The position numbers and the translations under genes were made by a program. A stretch of 64,000 nt of DNA from a virus: IMG/VR virus record IMGVR_UViG_3300028800_000073, positions 1 through 64,000 of that record; one strand, given 5' to 3'. Shown in pieces: positions 40,758 to 49,673 of this stretch; positions within the stretch are counted from its first letter, which is position 1, and the number at the start of each line of letters is the position of its first letter. Under the pieces are notes generated by a model, which had not been told where the DNA came from, ran no database searches, and saw only the letters and a list, made by a program, of their open reading frames with translations.

Positions 40758-42202
40758 TAGGATTCCCCTAGCATGATTTGAGTTTCTTCTTCGCTCGCCG
40801 GCTTAGCCGGTGGAGTGCCGCAATACTCAATGAATGAACCACCATTCTCGATAACATCACTTTCGTCGTACATATCCTGGATCTGGAACAGAGCCGCATC
40901 AGCAGTCAGCTCGCCAGATACGACTTTCTCAGCCAATAGCATCTCATCGTGGGTCAGGATGAGGGCATCACAGGCGTCTACGGAGCCACGTAGCTGCCAT
41001 AGACAGTTAGCCCGAACCTTCTTGTACACATTCGTGACGATGTCGCCGGTAATGACGGTATCACCGTACTTCCGGGTATGCGTCAGATTGTTCATTGCTC
41101 TCTCGAAATCATCACGCTCAGCGTTGATGTTCTCTTCGAAGTCAACAAATGCCCACGCCTGACTAAACGGCAAATCGTAGAACGTCTCACCACGAGACAG
41201 CGTAAACCGCTGAGTCCCGTTTGTTACATTTATGACTTCCTTGAAACCATACTCCTTGAGATACTCTACTCTTTCTGGCGTGGAAGGCGGAACCCACTTA
41301 AGCTGCTCCATAGACCAGAGAGCGTCAACGTACGTACCCTCTGCAAGAGTGGGGGGCGTGACGCCACCTTGTTGTCTGGGAAACGGAATCGTGGACAGTG
41401 CCTCCTCCCCATGGGACTTGGCGCCAATTATGATTTCCTGAGTAATCTCCGCGACTGCGTCAGTAATCGCCTGCTGCGTCGGAGTCGTCTCCTGACGAAG
41501 AGCGAGATTCTCCCGTGCAGCAGCTCTAGCGGCCCGCTTCTGCTGCTTCTTGCTAAGAGGCATCTGCTGCTGTACCTGCTTGCCCCAGTACCCACTTGGG
41601 AGCTGTGAGCGCCCCTTGTAGCCACCACGGGTATCTGCGTCTTCACCGTAACCACCATAGGCATAGCCCTGGACAGTAATCTTGGGGGTGATCTCTGCCT
41701 TCCACTCAGCGTGATTAGCGCCCTTGAAGTCAGTGGTAAGAGTCAGCTCCTCCTTGAGCATCATCTGGAGGTTAACATCATTGCCAAGGGATACTCGAAT
41801 ACGGGCATAGAGCGGGCCACCCTTAGGAAGGATAACCATCATTGCCCATGGCATGGAGCCAAAGGATTCAGCGAAAATATTCTCATCGTGCTGCGACGGA
41901 TTCAGGCATCCAGACGGGTGGGTGTGGATGTAGATACGTCCAACCTGATGGGGCTTCAACTTATGCGGCCCCTCGGGGTCACAGTACTTCATGAACATGT
42001 TGTCAGCGATATCCGCTGCGTCCATGTCAACGAATACCGTGGAACACTTCTGCTTCGGAATATACAGATCGGTAACCAAGAATGGGTCAGCCGTTTCAGC
42101 TAGACCCATGGCTCCGACTTCATGGTTATAATGATCGCAGATGAATTGGAGCTTAGCCCGAGCATACGGGGTAAACTTGAGCGTGATGCCGGTGATGTTC
42201 AT
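40757..42202 (-). CDS. JAB/JAMM metallopeptidase (cassette 2)
   Basis: A 481-residue protein. The full JAMM motif is visible in the first ~110 residues: E28, H93-T-H95-P, S103 and D106. This predicts a zinc isopeptidase that trims Ubl precursors or removes conjugated Ubl. A basic Gln/Lys/Ala-rich stretch at ~205-230 leads to a long C-terminal region (~280-480) with no recognised fold, possibly a substrate- or E1-binding domain. It lies between the E2 and E1 genes in the same operon. Confidence 0.88.
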   Translation of the reverse strand: MNITGITLKFTPYARAKLQFICDHYNHEVGAMGLAETADPFLVTDLYIPKQKCSTVFVDMDAADIADNMFMKYCDPEGPHKLKPHQVGRIYIHTHPSGCLNPSQHDENIFAESFGSMPWAMMVILPKGGPLYARIRVSLGNDVNLQMMLKEELTLTTDFKGANHAEWKAEITPKITVQGYAYGGYGEDADTRGGYKGRSQLPSGYWGKQVQQQMPLSKKQQKRAARAAARENLALRQETTPTQQAITDAVAEITQEIIIGAKSHGEEALSTIPFPRQQGGVTPPTLAEGTYVDALWSMEQLKWVPPSTPERVEYLKEYGFKEVINVTNGTQRFTLSRGETFYDLPFSQAWAFVDFEENINAERDDFERAMNNLTHTRKYGDTVITGDIVTNVYKKVRANCLWQLRGSVDACDALILTHDEMLLAEKVVSGELTADAALFQIQDMYDESDVIENGGSFIEYCGTPPAKPASEEETQIMLGES

Positions 42203-42207
42203 TGTGT

Positions 42208-44604
42208 TTATCTTGATGGGGTTTCGGATATAGCGGGTGCTGCCGTAATGAAGTCTACGTGTGCTAGCCTACAGAGCGTATCAGCAACAACCTCAATTGT
42301 AAGACCAGAACGGAAGGTACCATGGTCATTAAGAGCGCTCCTGAGCCGATGAATGGTTTCATACCAGTCAACGGATTCCCAGTCTTCGAGTTCTGAGCTA
42401 TCCTCTTCAAAATCTTCATCCTTAACAAGTACTAGATCCATGATATACGCCTGAGGCACGAAATGCTGCAACAGAGTCATCAAATAAGCTTCCCGCATAC
42501 CGGGTTGGCATACCGCGTCTGATAGGCCCACTGAAGATGGGTCACAGGTCTTACAGGTCTCGGTATTCATGATCTCATCGAAGGCAACAATGGTATTGTT
42601 GAAAACAGCATCGGACAAATTTATTTCGCCTAGTGTGGCACCACAGCTTGGGCAATTGCACCCCGGCGTTGGAGCTACTACTGGGAACGCTACAGTGGAA
42701 TCCGCTTCAATAGCCGCACGTTGAGCCTCTATAACTGCACGCTGAGCCTCGCGGGCTACTCGTGCTGCCTCACGCTGAGCAGCTTCTAATGCTAGTCTAG
42801 CCTCTATCTCTTTGTTAACACAGTTCGCGCAGATACAAGTGCTGCCTTGATTACGACCGTGGTAGCGCCTGGAATCATATCTGGTATTACACGTTGCACA
42901 CGGCTTGATATAGCGCTTATCAATCGACTGTTTACTGATACCACAGACCTCAGTGCAATTCGGGCACATATGGATATCGGCATGCGGATCACGCTTCCTG
43001 GTCTCAGCGACAAGGGGCGTAGTACAGATATCACAGCGATCCATATCGGACCAATTATCAAGACTGATATATGGCGAACGGCCATACGTCATCAAGATGC
43101 GCTCGATATATTGGAATAGATCCGCGATTAGTCCATTACGCATCAGGTTGCCAGCGGTAGCTAGACCCTCACCGAAACATAGGTGCGTACCCTCAACGTG
43201 GGGGTGCGACCAGCTTGTCCCGCGTTCACGCCTGGGGAAATGCGGGGTAAGCGCCTTAATCCTACAGACTCTATCGACATTACGCTGTGTATCTCCACAG
43301 GCATAACCGAAGTCATACGCTGCGATGATAATAGCGAACTTATTGAACTTAATCGGGATCTTTCTATCGTCCATCAGTTCGACATCTTCGGTTACGAACT
43401 TGATACCAATGGGTGCTACTCCATTGTCTATCATGGAACCCTCTTCATGGAACTGAAGAGCCTTGGCACGCATCAAGGTGGCGCACTCAACGATGAACCG
43501 ATCAATGACGTCTTGCGACGGACGAGGCGGTTCCACGTTGTAGGGGTTCTCACCATTTTTAATGGCCAGCAATTCGTCTAGCACCTTCTTCTTCATGTCA
43601 TTAGAGAAAGCTTCACGAAGAATAGTGGGCAGCTTCTGGGCACTCTCGCCGCAGCAGAACAGGCCGTGCCAATGGGCTAACACATTAGTGACGCGTTGGA
43701 AATTCCCAGCGTTACCATTTGCTGCGCCCTTCTTGAGCCCCTCTTCGTAACCGAAATAGAAGTTCTGCACTACTTTAATGAGTTTGTCTAAATCCTCGAT
43801 GGCATCAGGAACTAGCCTGCGCACCGTCGAGTCTACAGCAGTTCCCTGCTCTGTGTTCAGTGTTCTCACTTGTCTTTCCTGTGGTGTTACTACTGCAATA
43901 GCGCTTCTGTCTGATCCCGTACTAGCGAAGTCGGTACTTACGCTGAAAATTCTGGGAGCGTCGCTACTCACCATAAACATATGCGGTGGTATGCCCATAG
44001 CCCGGGTGTAGTCACTTAATGTAGCCCGCAATGGACCTTCTTCTACTACCATGTGAGCCGGAATCGGCTGGATCGGAGGCGCCATTGGTTCTAACGCCTC
44101 CTGAATAGCACGGAGACTAGCAGCCGCAGATGCAGGGCTGGGGAAGGCGCCAGTTAAGTCGCCACCGACAGTACCAACTGTATTGTTCGCCCCAGCTGCT
44201 CGCTGGCTTTCAATGGCGTGCATAATCTCACGACCATCAGCGTTAATCTCGTCCATCACAGTATGATTAGCCGGTCTACCACGTATCGTAAAAACATCCC
44301 CGGGGCGGATCTGAGTCATTACGGGAGCGCGGCTATTATCCAGTAGAACGCGGTTGACTTCGTCTCTAAACTGTACTTCGCTTAACGGCACTGGTACTGG
44401 GCGGTTAAGTGCCCTATCTACAATATTTGTCGAAGCGTTATCACCGAACTGTTCTCTCCAGGCGCTCTGGCGTACCAAAAGCTCATCTAAGACATCTCGT
44501 GACATATTCGGGAATCGCTCCCGTAAATTAGGGGGATGCCTGAAATAGTCCAGAGCGTCCTGGAGCATGTCATCCGGTGAGGAAAAAGGGTTGAACTCAC
44601 TCAC
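42208..44604 (-). CDS. E2-like protein fused to RING/ribbon-like zinc modules (cassette 2)
   Basis: A 798-residue protein. Residues ~440-505 read like an E2 core: strand-rich K-F-A-I-I-I-A-A-Y, then S-H-P-H-V-E-G-T-H-L-C-F-G-E-G with candidate catalytic C476, followed by helices and P-Y-I-S-L-D-N-W. Directly after (~523-595) are paired CxxC clusters, C-D-I-C ... C-P-N-C and C-A-T-C ... C-I-C-A-N-C, then an Ala/Glu/Arg coiled coil (~598-635) and another C-N-C-P-S-C ... C-K-T-C set. This gives an E2 plus zinc-treble-clef layout that could combine E2 and E3 functions. The N-terminal ~400 residues are unrecognised. Confidence 0.75.
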   Translation of the reverse strand: MSEFNPFSSPDDMLQDALDYFRHPPNLRERFPNMSRDVLDELLVRQSAWREQFGDNASTNIVDRALNRPVPVPLSEVQFRDEVNRVLLDNSRAPVMTQIRPGDVFTIRGRPANHTVMDEINADGREIMHAIESQRAAGANNTVGTVGGDLTGAFPSPASAAASLRAIQEALEPMAPPIQPIPAHMVVEEGPLRATLSDYTRAMGIPPHMFMVSSDAPRIFSVSTDFASTGSDRSAIAVVTPQERQVRTLNTEQGTAVDSTVRRLVPDAIEDLDKLIKVVQNFYFGYEEGLKKGAANGNAGNFQRVTNVLAHWHGLFCCGESAQKLPTILREAFSNDMKKKVLDELLAIKNGENPYNVEPPRPSQDVIDRFIVECATLMRAKALQFHEEGSMIDNGVAPIGIKFVTEDVELMDDRKIPIKFNKFAIIIAAYDFGYACGDTQRNVDRVCRIKALTPHFPRRERGTSWSHPHVEGTHLCFGEGLATAGNLMRNGLIADLFQYIERILMTYGRSPYISLDNWSDMDRCDICTTPLVAETRKRDPHADIHMCPNCTEVCGISKQSIDKRYIKPCATCNTRYDSRRYHGRNQGSTCICANCVNKEIEARLALEAAQREAARVAREAQRAVIEAQRAAIEADSTVAFPVVAPTPGCNCPSCGATLGEINLSDAVFNNTIVAFDEIMNTETCKTCDPSSVGLSDAVCQPGMREAYLMTLLQHFVPQAYIMDLVLVKDEDFEEDSSELEDWESVDWYETIHRLRSALNDHGTFRSGLTIEVVADTLCRLAHVDFITAAPAISETPSR

Positions 44605-44894
44605 GTCTTCCTCGACAACTTCTCAAGCGCAGCATCTAGCCCTTTGACTCTGAACTCGCTGACATCTCCTTCATGGTTACAAAGACCACAAACGCATAGG
44701 CTATGCTCGTGAAAGTCGAATTCGGCCATGTCGACCATTATTCCTTTACTGTCAAAAATACCTACACATACGCCGCCTATCTCAAAACGAGATCTACCTC
44801 CGCATCCCGGGCAGATCAGGTCTTGGGATGTGCCCCGGTTTATGTCGTTTTTCGTTAATCTGAACTTCGTTATTACTTCATTGGGGTCATTCAT
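44601..44894 (-). CDS. Zinc-ribbon protein
   Basis: A 97-residue protein. C-P-G-C-G near residue 28 and C-V-C-G-L-C-N-H near 67 form a ribbon with extra ligands. It is coupled by TAATG to the gene upstream and by ATGA to the E2-like gene. It may be an adaptor in the cassette; no direct evidence. Confidence 0.7.
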   Translation of the reverse strand: MNDPNEVITKFRLTKNDINRGTSQDLICPGCGGRSRFEIGGVCVGIFDSKGIMVDMAEFDFHEHSLCVCGLCNHEGDVSEFRVKGLDAALEKLSRKT

Positions 44895-45688
44895 TACTTA
44901 CCTACGATAGTGAACTTCTTTGCTAATTTAAGACGCTTCTGCAATGTCTCACGATCCCAACCCTGGCCCTTGGGCTTCGGCTTAGGGCTAAGCTGGAAAA
45001 CCATAACCAATACACCTTCGCCACCTACGCCTATACTAAGAGTTTCGAGATGCTTACCTACGTGTCCATTCTTATAGCAGCTGGACAACGTAAACTGAAT
45101 GAAATCCTCCTCGCTCGGATTCGGAGTACCATAGTCCAGCACTGCGTTTTCTACTAACCCGGCTCTGTAGGAACTATACTTACAAGGCTTATTGAACGTT
45201 AGGAAGAGTAGCCCACCACGCTTCTTCATCATTGAAGTGAGACCTCTCTCTAATTGCCGAGCACAATCACCGTAGTCGTCGCAGGCTATAACATCGAATT
45301 TCCAGCTATCGCGATCAGCTATCTCGGCAAACTGGGCTGCCATAACTGTAAGCGCGTCGCCGTCTTCCTTGCGTCGGTTAACCATTTCAGAACAGAAGGG
45401 TCGGAAAGCCTTAGTCATCTCACCTTCCTGCCCATCATCCTTAAAAGCATGGGACTGATACAGAACTAGCCCGGATTTACCCTCCAGCCATTTTTGTATG
45501 AGTCCCTGTTTTTCGGTATGGTGCATCGAAGGATGCCCAGTAGCCTTTTTCCATTGACGCCTGTAAATGTTAACCTTAGACAATTCCAAATTCAACTTCT
45601 CGCCAATCTCTTTGTTCGGTGCGCCGCTATGCATCATTGCAAATATTGCGTCACGAAGTTTAGTACCATCAGCTAGGCGTATAGTCAT
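44894..45688 (-). CDS. HTH protein with possible methyltransferase-like core
   Basis: A 264-residue protein. Residues ~20-50 form an HTH (A-P-N-K-E-I-G-E-K-L-N-L-E-L-S-K-V). The central part (F-D-V-I-A-C-D-D-Y-G-D-C, then K-R-G-G-L-L-F-L-T-F) faintly resembles the D-P-F-G and G-G-L-L strands of Trm1-like methyltransferases, but no SAM glycine motif is seen. It is the first gene after the terminator that closes the polyUbl operon; TAGGAAAAAAC precedes ATG. Confidence 0.55.
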   Translation of the reverse strand: MTIRLADGTKLRDAIFAMMHSGAPNKEIGEKLNLELSKVNIYRRQWKKATGHPSMHHTEKQGLIQKWLEGKSGLVLYQSHAFKDDGQEGEMTKAFRPFCSEMVNRRKEDGDALTVMAAQFAEIADRDSWKFDVIACDDYGDCARQLERGLTSMMKKRGGLLFLTFNKPCKYSSYRAGLVENAVLDYGTPNPSEEDFIQFTLSSCYKNGHVGKHLETLSIGVGGEGVLVMVFQLSPKPKPKGQGWDRETLQKRLKLAKKFTIVGK

Positions 45689-45700
45689 GTTTTTTCCTAT

Positions 45701-45734
45701 AGAAAAAGATGCCCCCGTGGGGTTACCACGGGGG
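45701..45734 (-). terminator. Intrinsic terminator after the polyUbl gene
   Basis: Minus strand: AACACAAAGT, then a perfect 9-bp stem CCCCCGTGG / CCACGGGGG with a 5-base loop, then CATCTTTTTCT. It closes the transcript running from about 53.4 kb through SbcD, E2, JAB, E1, Ubl, SbcC and polyUbl. Confidence 0.88.
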
Positions 45735-45762
45735 ACTTTGTGTTTACAGCGTACGAACTAAA

Positions 45763-46428
45763 TTAGGCGCCCTGGACCTTGAGCGGGGTGACGGAGATCT
45801 TGTCCCCGTTACGCAGCACAGTCGCAGCCGTGGAGATCTCGTTGTTCACACGAACGAGCTTGCCACGGATGTCATTCAGGCCCTGCTGAGCAAGGAACTG
45901 AGTCAGGGTGATGCCGTCAATGGTCTGAACGGAGCTGGCGAAGCCGGCACCATCGTTGTTGATGTACAGAACCTTAATGGTCTCCACGGCACCCTGGACC
46001 TTGAGCGGGGTAACCGAGACCTTATCGCCGTTCTGGAGAACGTAACCCGCATCAGCCAGGTTGTTATTCACGCGAACCATCTTGTTGGCGATGCTGACAC
46101 CACGACCCGAAATGAACGCCGCGAGCGTGGTGCCCGGGGTGAACGCAACGGAGTCAGCGAAGCCGCCGCCATCGTTGTTGATGAACAGGACCTTGCTAGC
46201 AGCAGCGGGAGCCGCGTAAGCAGGGGCCGCAGCGAACTCGATCTCAATGTAGTCACCGTGCTTAATCGTAGCGTGACCGCTTGAGGGGGTCTCGGAACGG
46301 TTAATGTAGACGGAGGAACCAGCGGGGAGGCCTAGCGCGTTGATGAGTGCATAGACCGTGATATCACCGGCGAAATCCTTGAATGCCGGGGTGCCGCCGT
46401 TGATTTCAACGTTTACTGAGATAGTCAT
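45763..46428 (-). CDS. Tandem polyubiquitin-like protein (three beta-grasp units)
   Basis: 221 residues in three units: 1-79 (divergent, followed by an Ala/Pro linker), 80-152 and 153-221. Units 2 and 3 share V-L-x-I-N-N-D-G-x-G-F, T-L-x-x-F, R-V-N-N, L-x-N-G-D-K and both end P-L-K-V-Q-G-A. The repeated end at an internal position and at the true C-terminus is what a polyprotein cut into monomers would show; G-A replaces the usual G-G. Codons are markedly G/C-ended and the gene has its own terminator, suggesting abundant product. Likely substrate of the neighbouring E1, E2 and JAB proteins. An unprocessed structural protein is the alternative. Confidence 0.82.
   Translation of the reverse strand: MTISVNVEINGGTPAFKDFAGDITVYALINALGLPAGSSVYINRSETPSSGHATIKHGDYIEIEFAAAPAYAAPAAASKVLFINNDGGGFADSVAFTPGTTLAAFISGRGVSIANKMVRVNNNLADAGYVLQNGDKVSVTPLKVQGAVETIKVLYINNDGAGFASSVQTIDGITLTQFLAQQGLNDIRGKLVRVNNEISTAATVLRNGDKISVTPLKVQGA
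45769..46035. repeat. Direct DNA repeat inside the polyUbl gene
   Basis: Two near-identical segments of about 45 bases (45769-45813 and 45990-46035) encode the shared ends of units 2 and 3. Differences are mostly synonymous or isolated, so the repeat arose by unit duplication. Confidence 0.8.
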
Positions 46429-46432
46429 TTTG

Positions 46433-48754
46433 TTATTCCTTCTTAGCTAATTTGATGGTTTGATCAAAGAAGCTGGTTAGTGATTCGGCGTGTGTAACTA
46501 TTAATATCTGTCTCCCGGTACTCCCGGAAAACTGCTTTAATTTCAAGAGTAACTGTTGTAGATGAACAACGTTGCTCTCGTCTAAATGGTTCGTCGGTTC
46601 GTCGAGTATGAGTAACCCAACGGAACGCGCAAATGTGTCAGACATCGCGAGGCGGAAGCTTGTACTTGCTACAATCTTCTGACCACCGCTTAACCGGTGA
46701 GCCGGTAGCTCAAAGCCACTACTGAACTTGGCTCTAAACGACAGGTCTGCATCCAAGTAAAATTGAAACGGGGCTTCCCAAATCGCCATATAGTGCGCCA
46801 TGCGCCTATTGATCTTATTGGCGTACTCCCGCATCATTAGAGCTGGTAATCCATTGACATGGACTACTTCTCTAGCTCGGGAACACAGTGAAGACCACTT
46901 AGCGGCATTACGCTCGTGGTCATACTGCTTCCTAAGCTGATCAACCGTACTACGGAGCTGGATAAGCTTGGCCTCAGTAACGCCGAGCTTAGTAACTAGT
47001 TCGCTTCGAGTTTGTGTCCGCGCAGACAATATCTCAATCTTTTCTTGAGCTTCTTGTAACTCTGCTGGGGACATCTCGAACTCACTGGTACCCAGTTTAA
47101 GCACCATATCCTTGAGCCGTGCTACCTCTGACGCACACGACGCTTGGGCTGCTTGCTTAATCTGTACCCCTGACTCCGCTTTAACTACCTGATCCTGTAG
47201 CTCCCTAAAGGCATCTACGGCCTTCTGGAGTGACTCAATTTTACCGCTATCAATGCTGGGCAACCTACTGAGTTGAGTACTGATATCGAGTAAACGATTA
47301 GTACCCTGTTTATAGGCTCCCCATTGTGTCTCCAAAGCGGCCTTACTAGCGAGCATTTGGTCGTATTGCGGTTTCGTGGCTTCAAGCATATTTGCCACAG
47401 CCACGCAAGCCGCTTTACGACGCTCTTCTAGTTGCTCCGATATAGTACCCAAATCCCTCTGGGCAGCAGCGACTCTCATCGATTGGTCGCTCTTAATCTT
47501 AGCTATCTCAGCATGCATAGTAGCGGCACGCTGCTTGAGATCGGCATCATTGAAGTCGACAATAGGCCGGTGGCACGTTGGACAGCTACCATCGGCAAAT
47601 GTCTGTAATTCGTACTGAATCCTGCGGATGTCAGCCTCGATGACCACTAGCTTGGGGTCGTCACGTTTCAGTTCTGACAACTGTTTCGTTAACCCTTCGA
47701 CACGATTCGCTAGATCCCTATCCTCTTCTGTTTGGGGTAAGGGTATCTCTTTGCGAATAATGGCTTTTAACTTTGAGCGGGTCTCGGTGAGCTTATTAAT
47801 GGTCTCATCGTATATAGTGATCTCAGCACCGGGCTTAACCAGTTTGGCGTCAATAGTTTGACGCTCGCTGCTCAATACATTACGTTGTGTCCAAGCTGAC
47901 TTAGCTTGATCCAATTCTTTAGCCTGTTCAGCAGCTCCGGTCCGTAGAGCGGAGAAACGCTGAGCAATGATATCGTATTCCTGCTTGGCTAAACTCAGAA
48001 CCTTGTCGGCCTCTATGTAGCGCTCCTGCGCCAGGGAAAGAGCCTCTTCGGTTTGCCGTTTAGCTGACGCACTCTGTTGAGCGATCCTGTAATGCCTCAG
48101 GCGCTCTTCGTACTTCGACAATCCAAGTAGTTCTTCTTCAATAACCCTGAGTTGCTCCCGGAACTCCTGTAGTTCCGTTGTAACCGTTTGTGCGGCCCCT
48201 GAAGTAACTCCGAGCTGCTCTTCTAGCCCTGGAGTGACAGTCAGAGAAGAAATCTCAGTGGACAGTAACCTGTAGACATCAGCGGCCTTGGATAAGCCGA
48301 AGGTGTCTTGGAACTCTTTGAGTCTCTCGGTATTCGTCTTAAATAGGATGTCGTCAATGGCGTGCTGAGCAATGAAGACGTTGTTGAGCAACGCATCCAT
48401 TCTGGTATTGAGTAGAAGAGTCATCTTCTCTTCTATCTCAGCCTGCCGACTAACGATGCCTCCAGGGAACTTTAATTGTTGCCGAGATGGCTCTAGTACG
48501 CGCTTGATCTCGTAACTGCTATCCCCGTGGGTGAACGCCAACGTAACTGATCCAGTACGTTCACCCACAGTGATATTTTCAGCACGAGGCCCCGACGCGA
48601 CTGACTCACCGGTAACAGCAAATCGGATCGCATCGAGTAGCGACGATTTACCGCAACCATTAGGCCCCAAGATACCGGTCAAGCCTTCACTGAACCGGAT
48701 ATCCAAGGACTTCAGTGGCCCCCAGTTTGTCGTTTGTAGCCGCGTCAGAATCAC
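46433..48754 (-). CDS. sbcC: SbcC/Rad50-like ATPase
   Basis: A 773-residue protein. Walker A GPNGCGKSS near residue 32, long coiled coils either side of a zinc hook C387-P-T-C390, ABC signature LSGGQ (~687) and Walker B LLILDEPTNHLD (~714) complete the Rad50/T4 gp46 pattern. With SbcD it forms the Mre11-Rad50-type nuclease that processes DNA ends during recombination-dependent replication. Unusually, it is encoded between the Ubl gene and the polyUbl gene, separated by 2 and 4 bases, so it is part of the conjugation operon. Confidence 0.93.
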   Translation of the reverse strand: MILTRLQTTNWGPLKSLDIRFSEGLTGILGPNGCGKSSLLDAIRFAVTGESVASGPRAENITVGERTGSVTLAFTHGDSSYEIKRVLEPSRQQLKFPGGIVSRQAEIEEKMTLLLNTRMDALLNNVFIAQHAIDDILFKTNTERLKEFQDTFGLSKAADVYRLLSTEISSLTVTPGLEEQLGVTSGAAQTVTTELQEFREQLRVIEEELLGLSKYEERLRHYRIAQQSASAKRQTEEALSLAQERYIEADKVLSLAKQEYDIIAQRFSALRTGAAEQAKELDQAKSAWTQRNVLSSERQTIDAKLVKPGAEITIYDETINKLTETRSKLKAIIRKEIPLPQTEEDRDLANRVEGLTKQLSELKRDDPKLVVIEADIRRIQYELQTFADGSCPTCHRPIVDFNDADLKQRAATMHAEIAKIKSDQSMRVAAAQRDLGTISEQLEERRKAACVAVANMLEATKPQYDQMLASKAALETQWGAYKQGTNRLLDISTQLSRLPSIDSGKIESLQKAVDAFRELQDQVVKAESGVQIKQAAQASCASEVARLKDMVLKLGTSEFEMSPAELQEAQEKIEILSARTQTRSELVTKLGVTEAKLIQLRSTVDQLRKQYDHERNAAKWSSLCSRAREVVHVNGLPALMMREYANKINRRMAHYMAIWEAPFQFYLDADLSFRAKFSSGFELPAHRLSGGQKIVASTSFRLAMSDTFARSVGLLILDEPTNHLDESNVVHLQQLLLKLKQFSGSTGRQILIVTHAESLTSFFDQTIKLAKKE

Positions 48755-48756
48755 GC

Positions 48757-48963
48757 TTAGTTACTCTTGATCTTCTGGGTCAAGAGAACAGCGTTACCCT
48801 CCATGAGGACGGTGCCAAGGGCGCCGACGCTGCCATTGATGCGGATGTCGAAGCCTGAGGCGTCGATACCAGCTGCTGCTAGGGCATCAGCTACCGTCTT
48901 GCCTTCCGGGAGGTTGAGGGGGCGGATGGATGAGCCAGGGAACTTGCCGATGGTGATATTCAT
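48757..48963 (-). CDS. Single beta-grasp ubiquitin-like protein (cassette 1)
   Basis: A 68-residue protein of ThiS/MoaD size. G-K-T-V-A-D-A-L-A-A-A-G-I-D then R-I-N-G-S-V, and V-L-x-x-G-N-A-V-L-L-T-Q, match the units of the polyUbl protein. The C-terminus is K-I-K-S-N, with no G-G or G-A. It must therefore be trimmed, be used as a non-conjugated ligand, or have lost conjugation ability. It lies immediately downstream of the cassette 1 E1 gene. Confidence 0.8.
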   Translation of the reverse strand: MNITIGKFPGSSIRPLNLPEGKTVADALAAAGIDASGFDIRINGSVGALGTVLMEGNAVLLTQKIKSN

Positions 48964-48974
48964 GTGATTCTTTC

Positions 48975-49673
48975 TTATGACCGGGTTAGGATACAGGGAG
49001 GTGTGACGCCGAAAATTGTTTCTCTTGGCATCCGTTCGACCTTAGAGGCCTTGTCGGTGTACCAATTGAACCAGTTAATGAAACTCCATACCGCTAGACC
49101 GCTAACGATCTCAGCAGTGGGGCCAACGGTAATTTGCGAACCACAAGCACTGACAACAACGACTTCTTCGTCGCCGCAGAGAGTGCCCTCCCAGAATTTG
49201 ACGTCATCAGGACTCGTCGGACGCACCGTATAGGTACGACCTAAGTCGACACCCATACGGGTCTCGAACATGACGTCGATAAATGGCTTATACCGCACGG
49301 CCCCTTCCCAGATTTCCTTTCTGGAGGACATTGTGTCGGTAAGCAAGAATACTACGGACCCCAGCGTTGTGCGGCCATTAACGGCCTCACAATGTTTGGT
49401 CACGTCTAAATTCGTCTGTGTCTTAATAAGGTCAGCTAAGGCGTCTACCTTGAACTTACCGATGTCGTTGTTGCCGTAAATCTGATTTGCGATATTGTGG
49501 GACTCGACCTTGTCGAAATCCCAGACATGCAAATTGATAACACCGAGCTTAGCCAGACCCATGGCGATACGACTACCAGTGGCTCCGACTCCGATAACGT
49601 CAATACGGGTATTGTCGAACTTAACCGGCGAGAATACCTTTTGGTGCCGCATGGCATCGACTAAGTTACTCAC
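48975..49673 (-). CDS. E1/ThiF-like activating enzyme (cassette 1)
   Basis: About 232 residues. V-I-G-V-G-A-T-G-S-R is the nucleotide glycine motif; D-F-D-K-V-E-S-H-N-I-A-N-Q is the Mg-ATP loop with Asn where Arg is usual; then G-K-F-K-V-D and T-D-T-M-S-S-R. The candidate catalytic Cys lies in S-A-C-G-S-Q (residue 177). The start is set at GTG 49673, which overlaps the JAB stop by 8 nt; ATG 49754 would overlap the JAB gene by 89 nt and ATG 49652 is also possible. It activates the Ubl encoded next to it (inferred). Confidence 0.85.
   Translation of the reverse strand: MSNLVDAMRHQKVFSPVKFDNTRIDVIGVGATGSRIAMGLAKLGVINLHVWDFDKVESHNIANQIYGNNDIGKFKVDALADLIKTQTNLDVTKHCEAVNGRTTLGSVVFLLTDTMSSRKEIWEGAVRYKPFIDVMFETRMGVDLGRTYTVRPTSPDDVKFWEGTLCGDEEVVVVSACGSQITVGPTAEIVSGLAVWSFINWFNWYTDKASKVERMPRETIFGVTPPCILTRS

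Noticed and set aside
44894-45688. Trm1-type RNA methyltransferase
   Set aside because: Only two weak strand-level similarities; the SAM-binding glycine motif is absent, so the call was kept as HTH protein with a tentative note.
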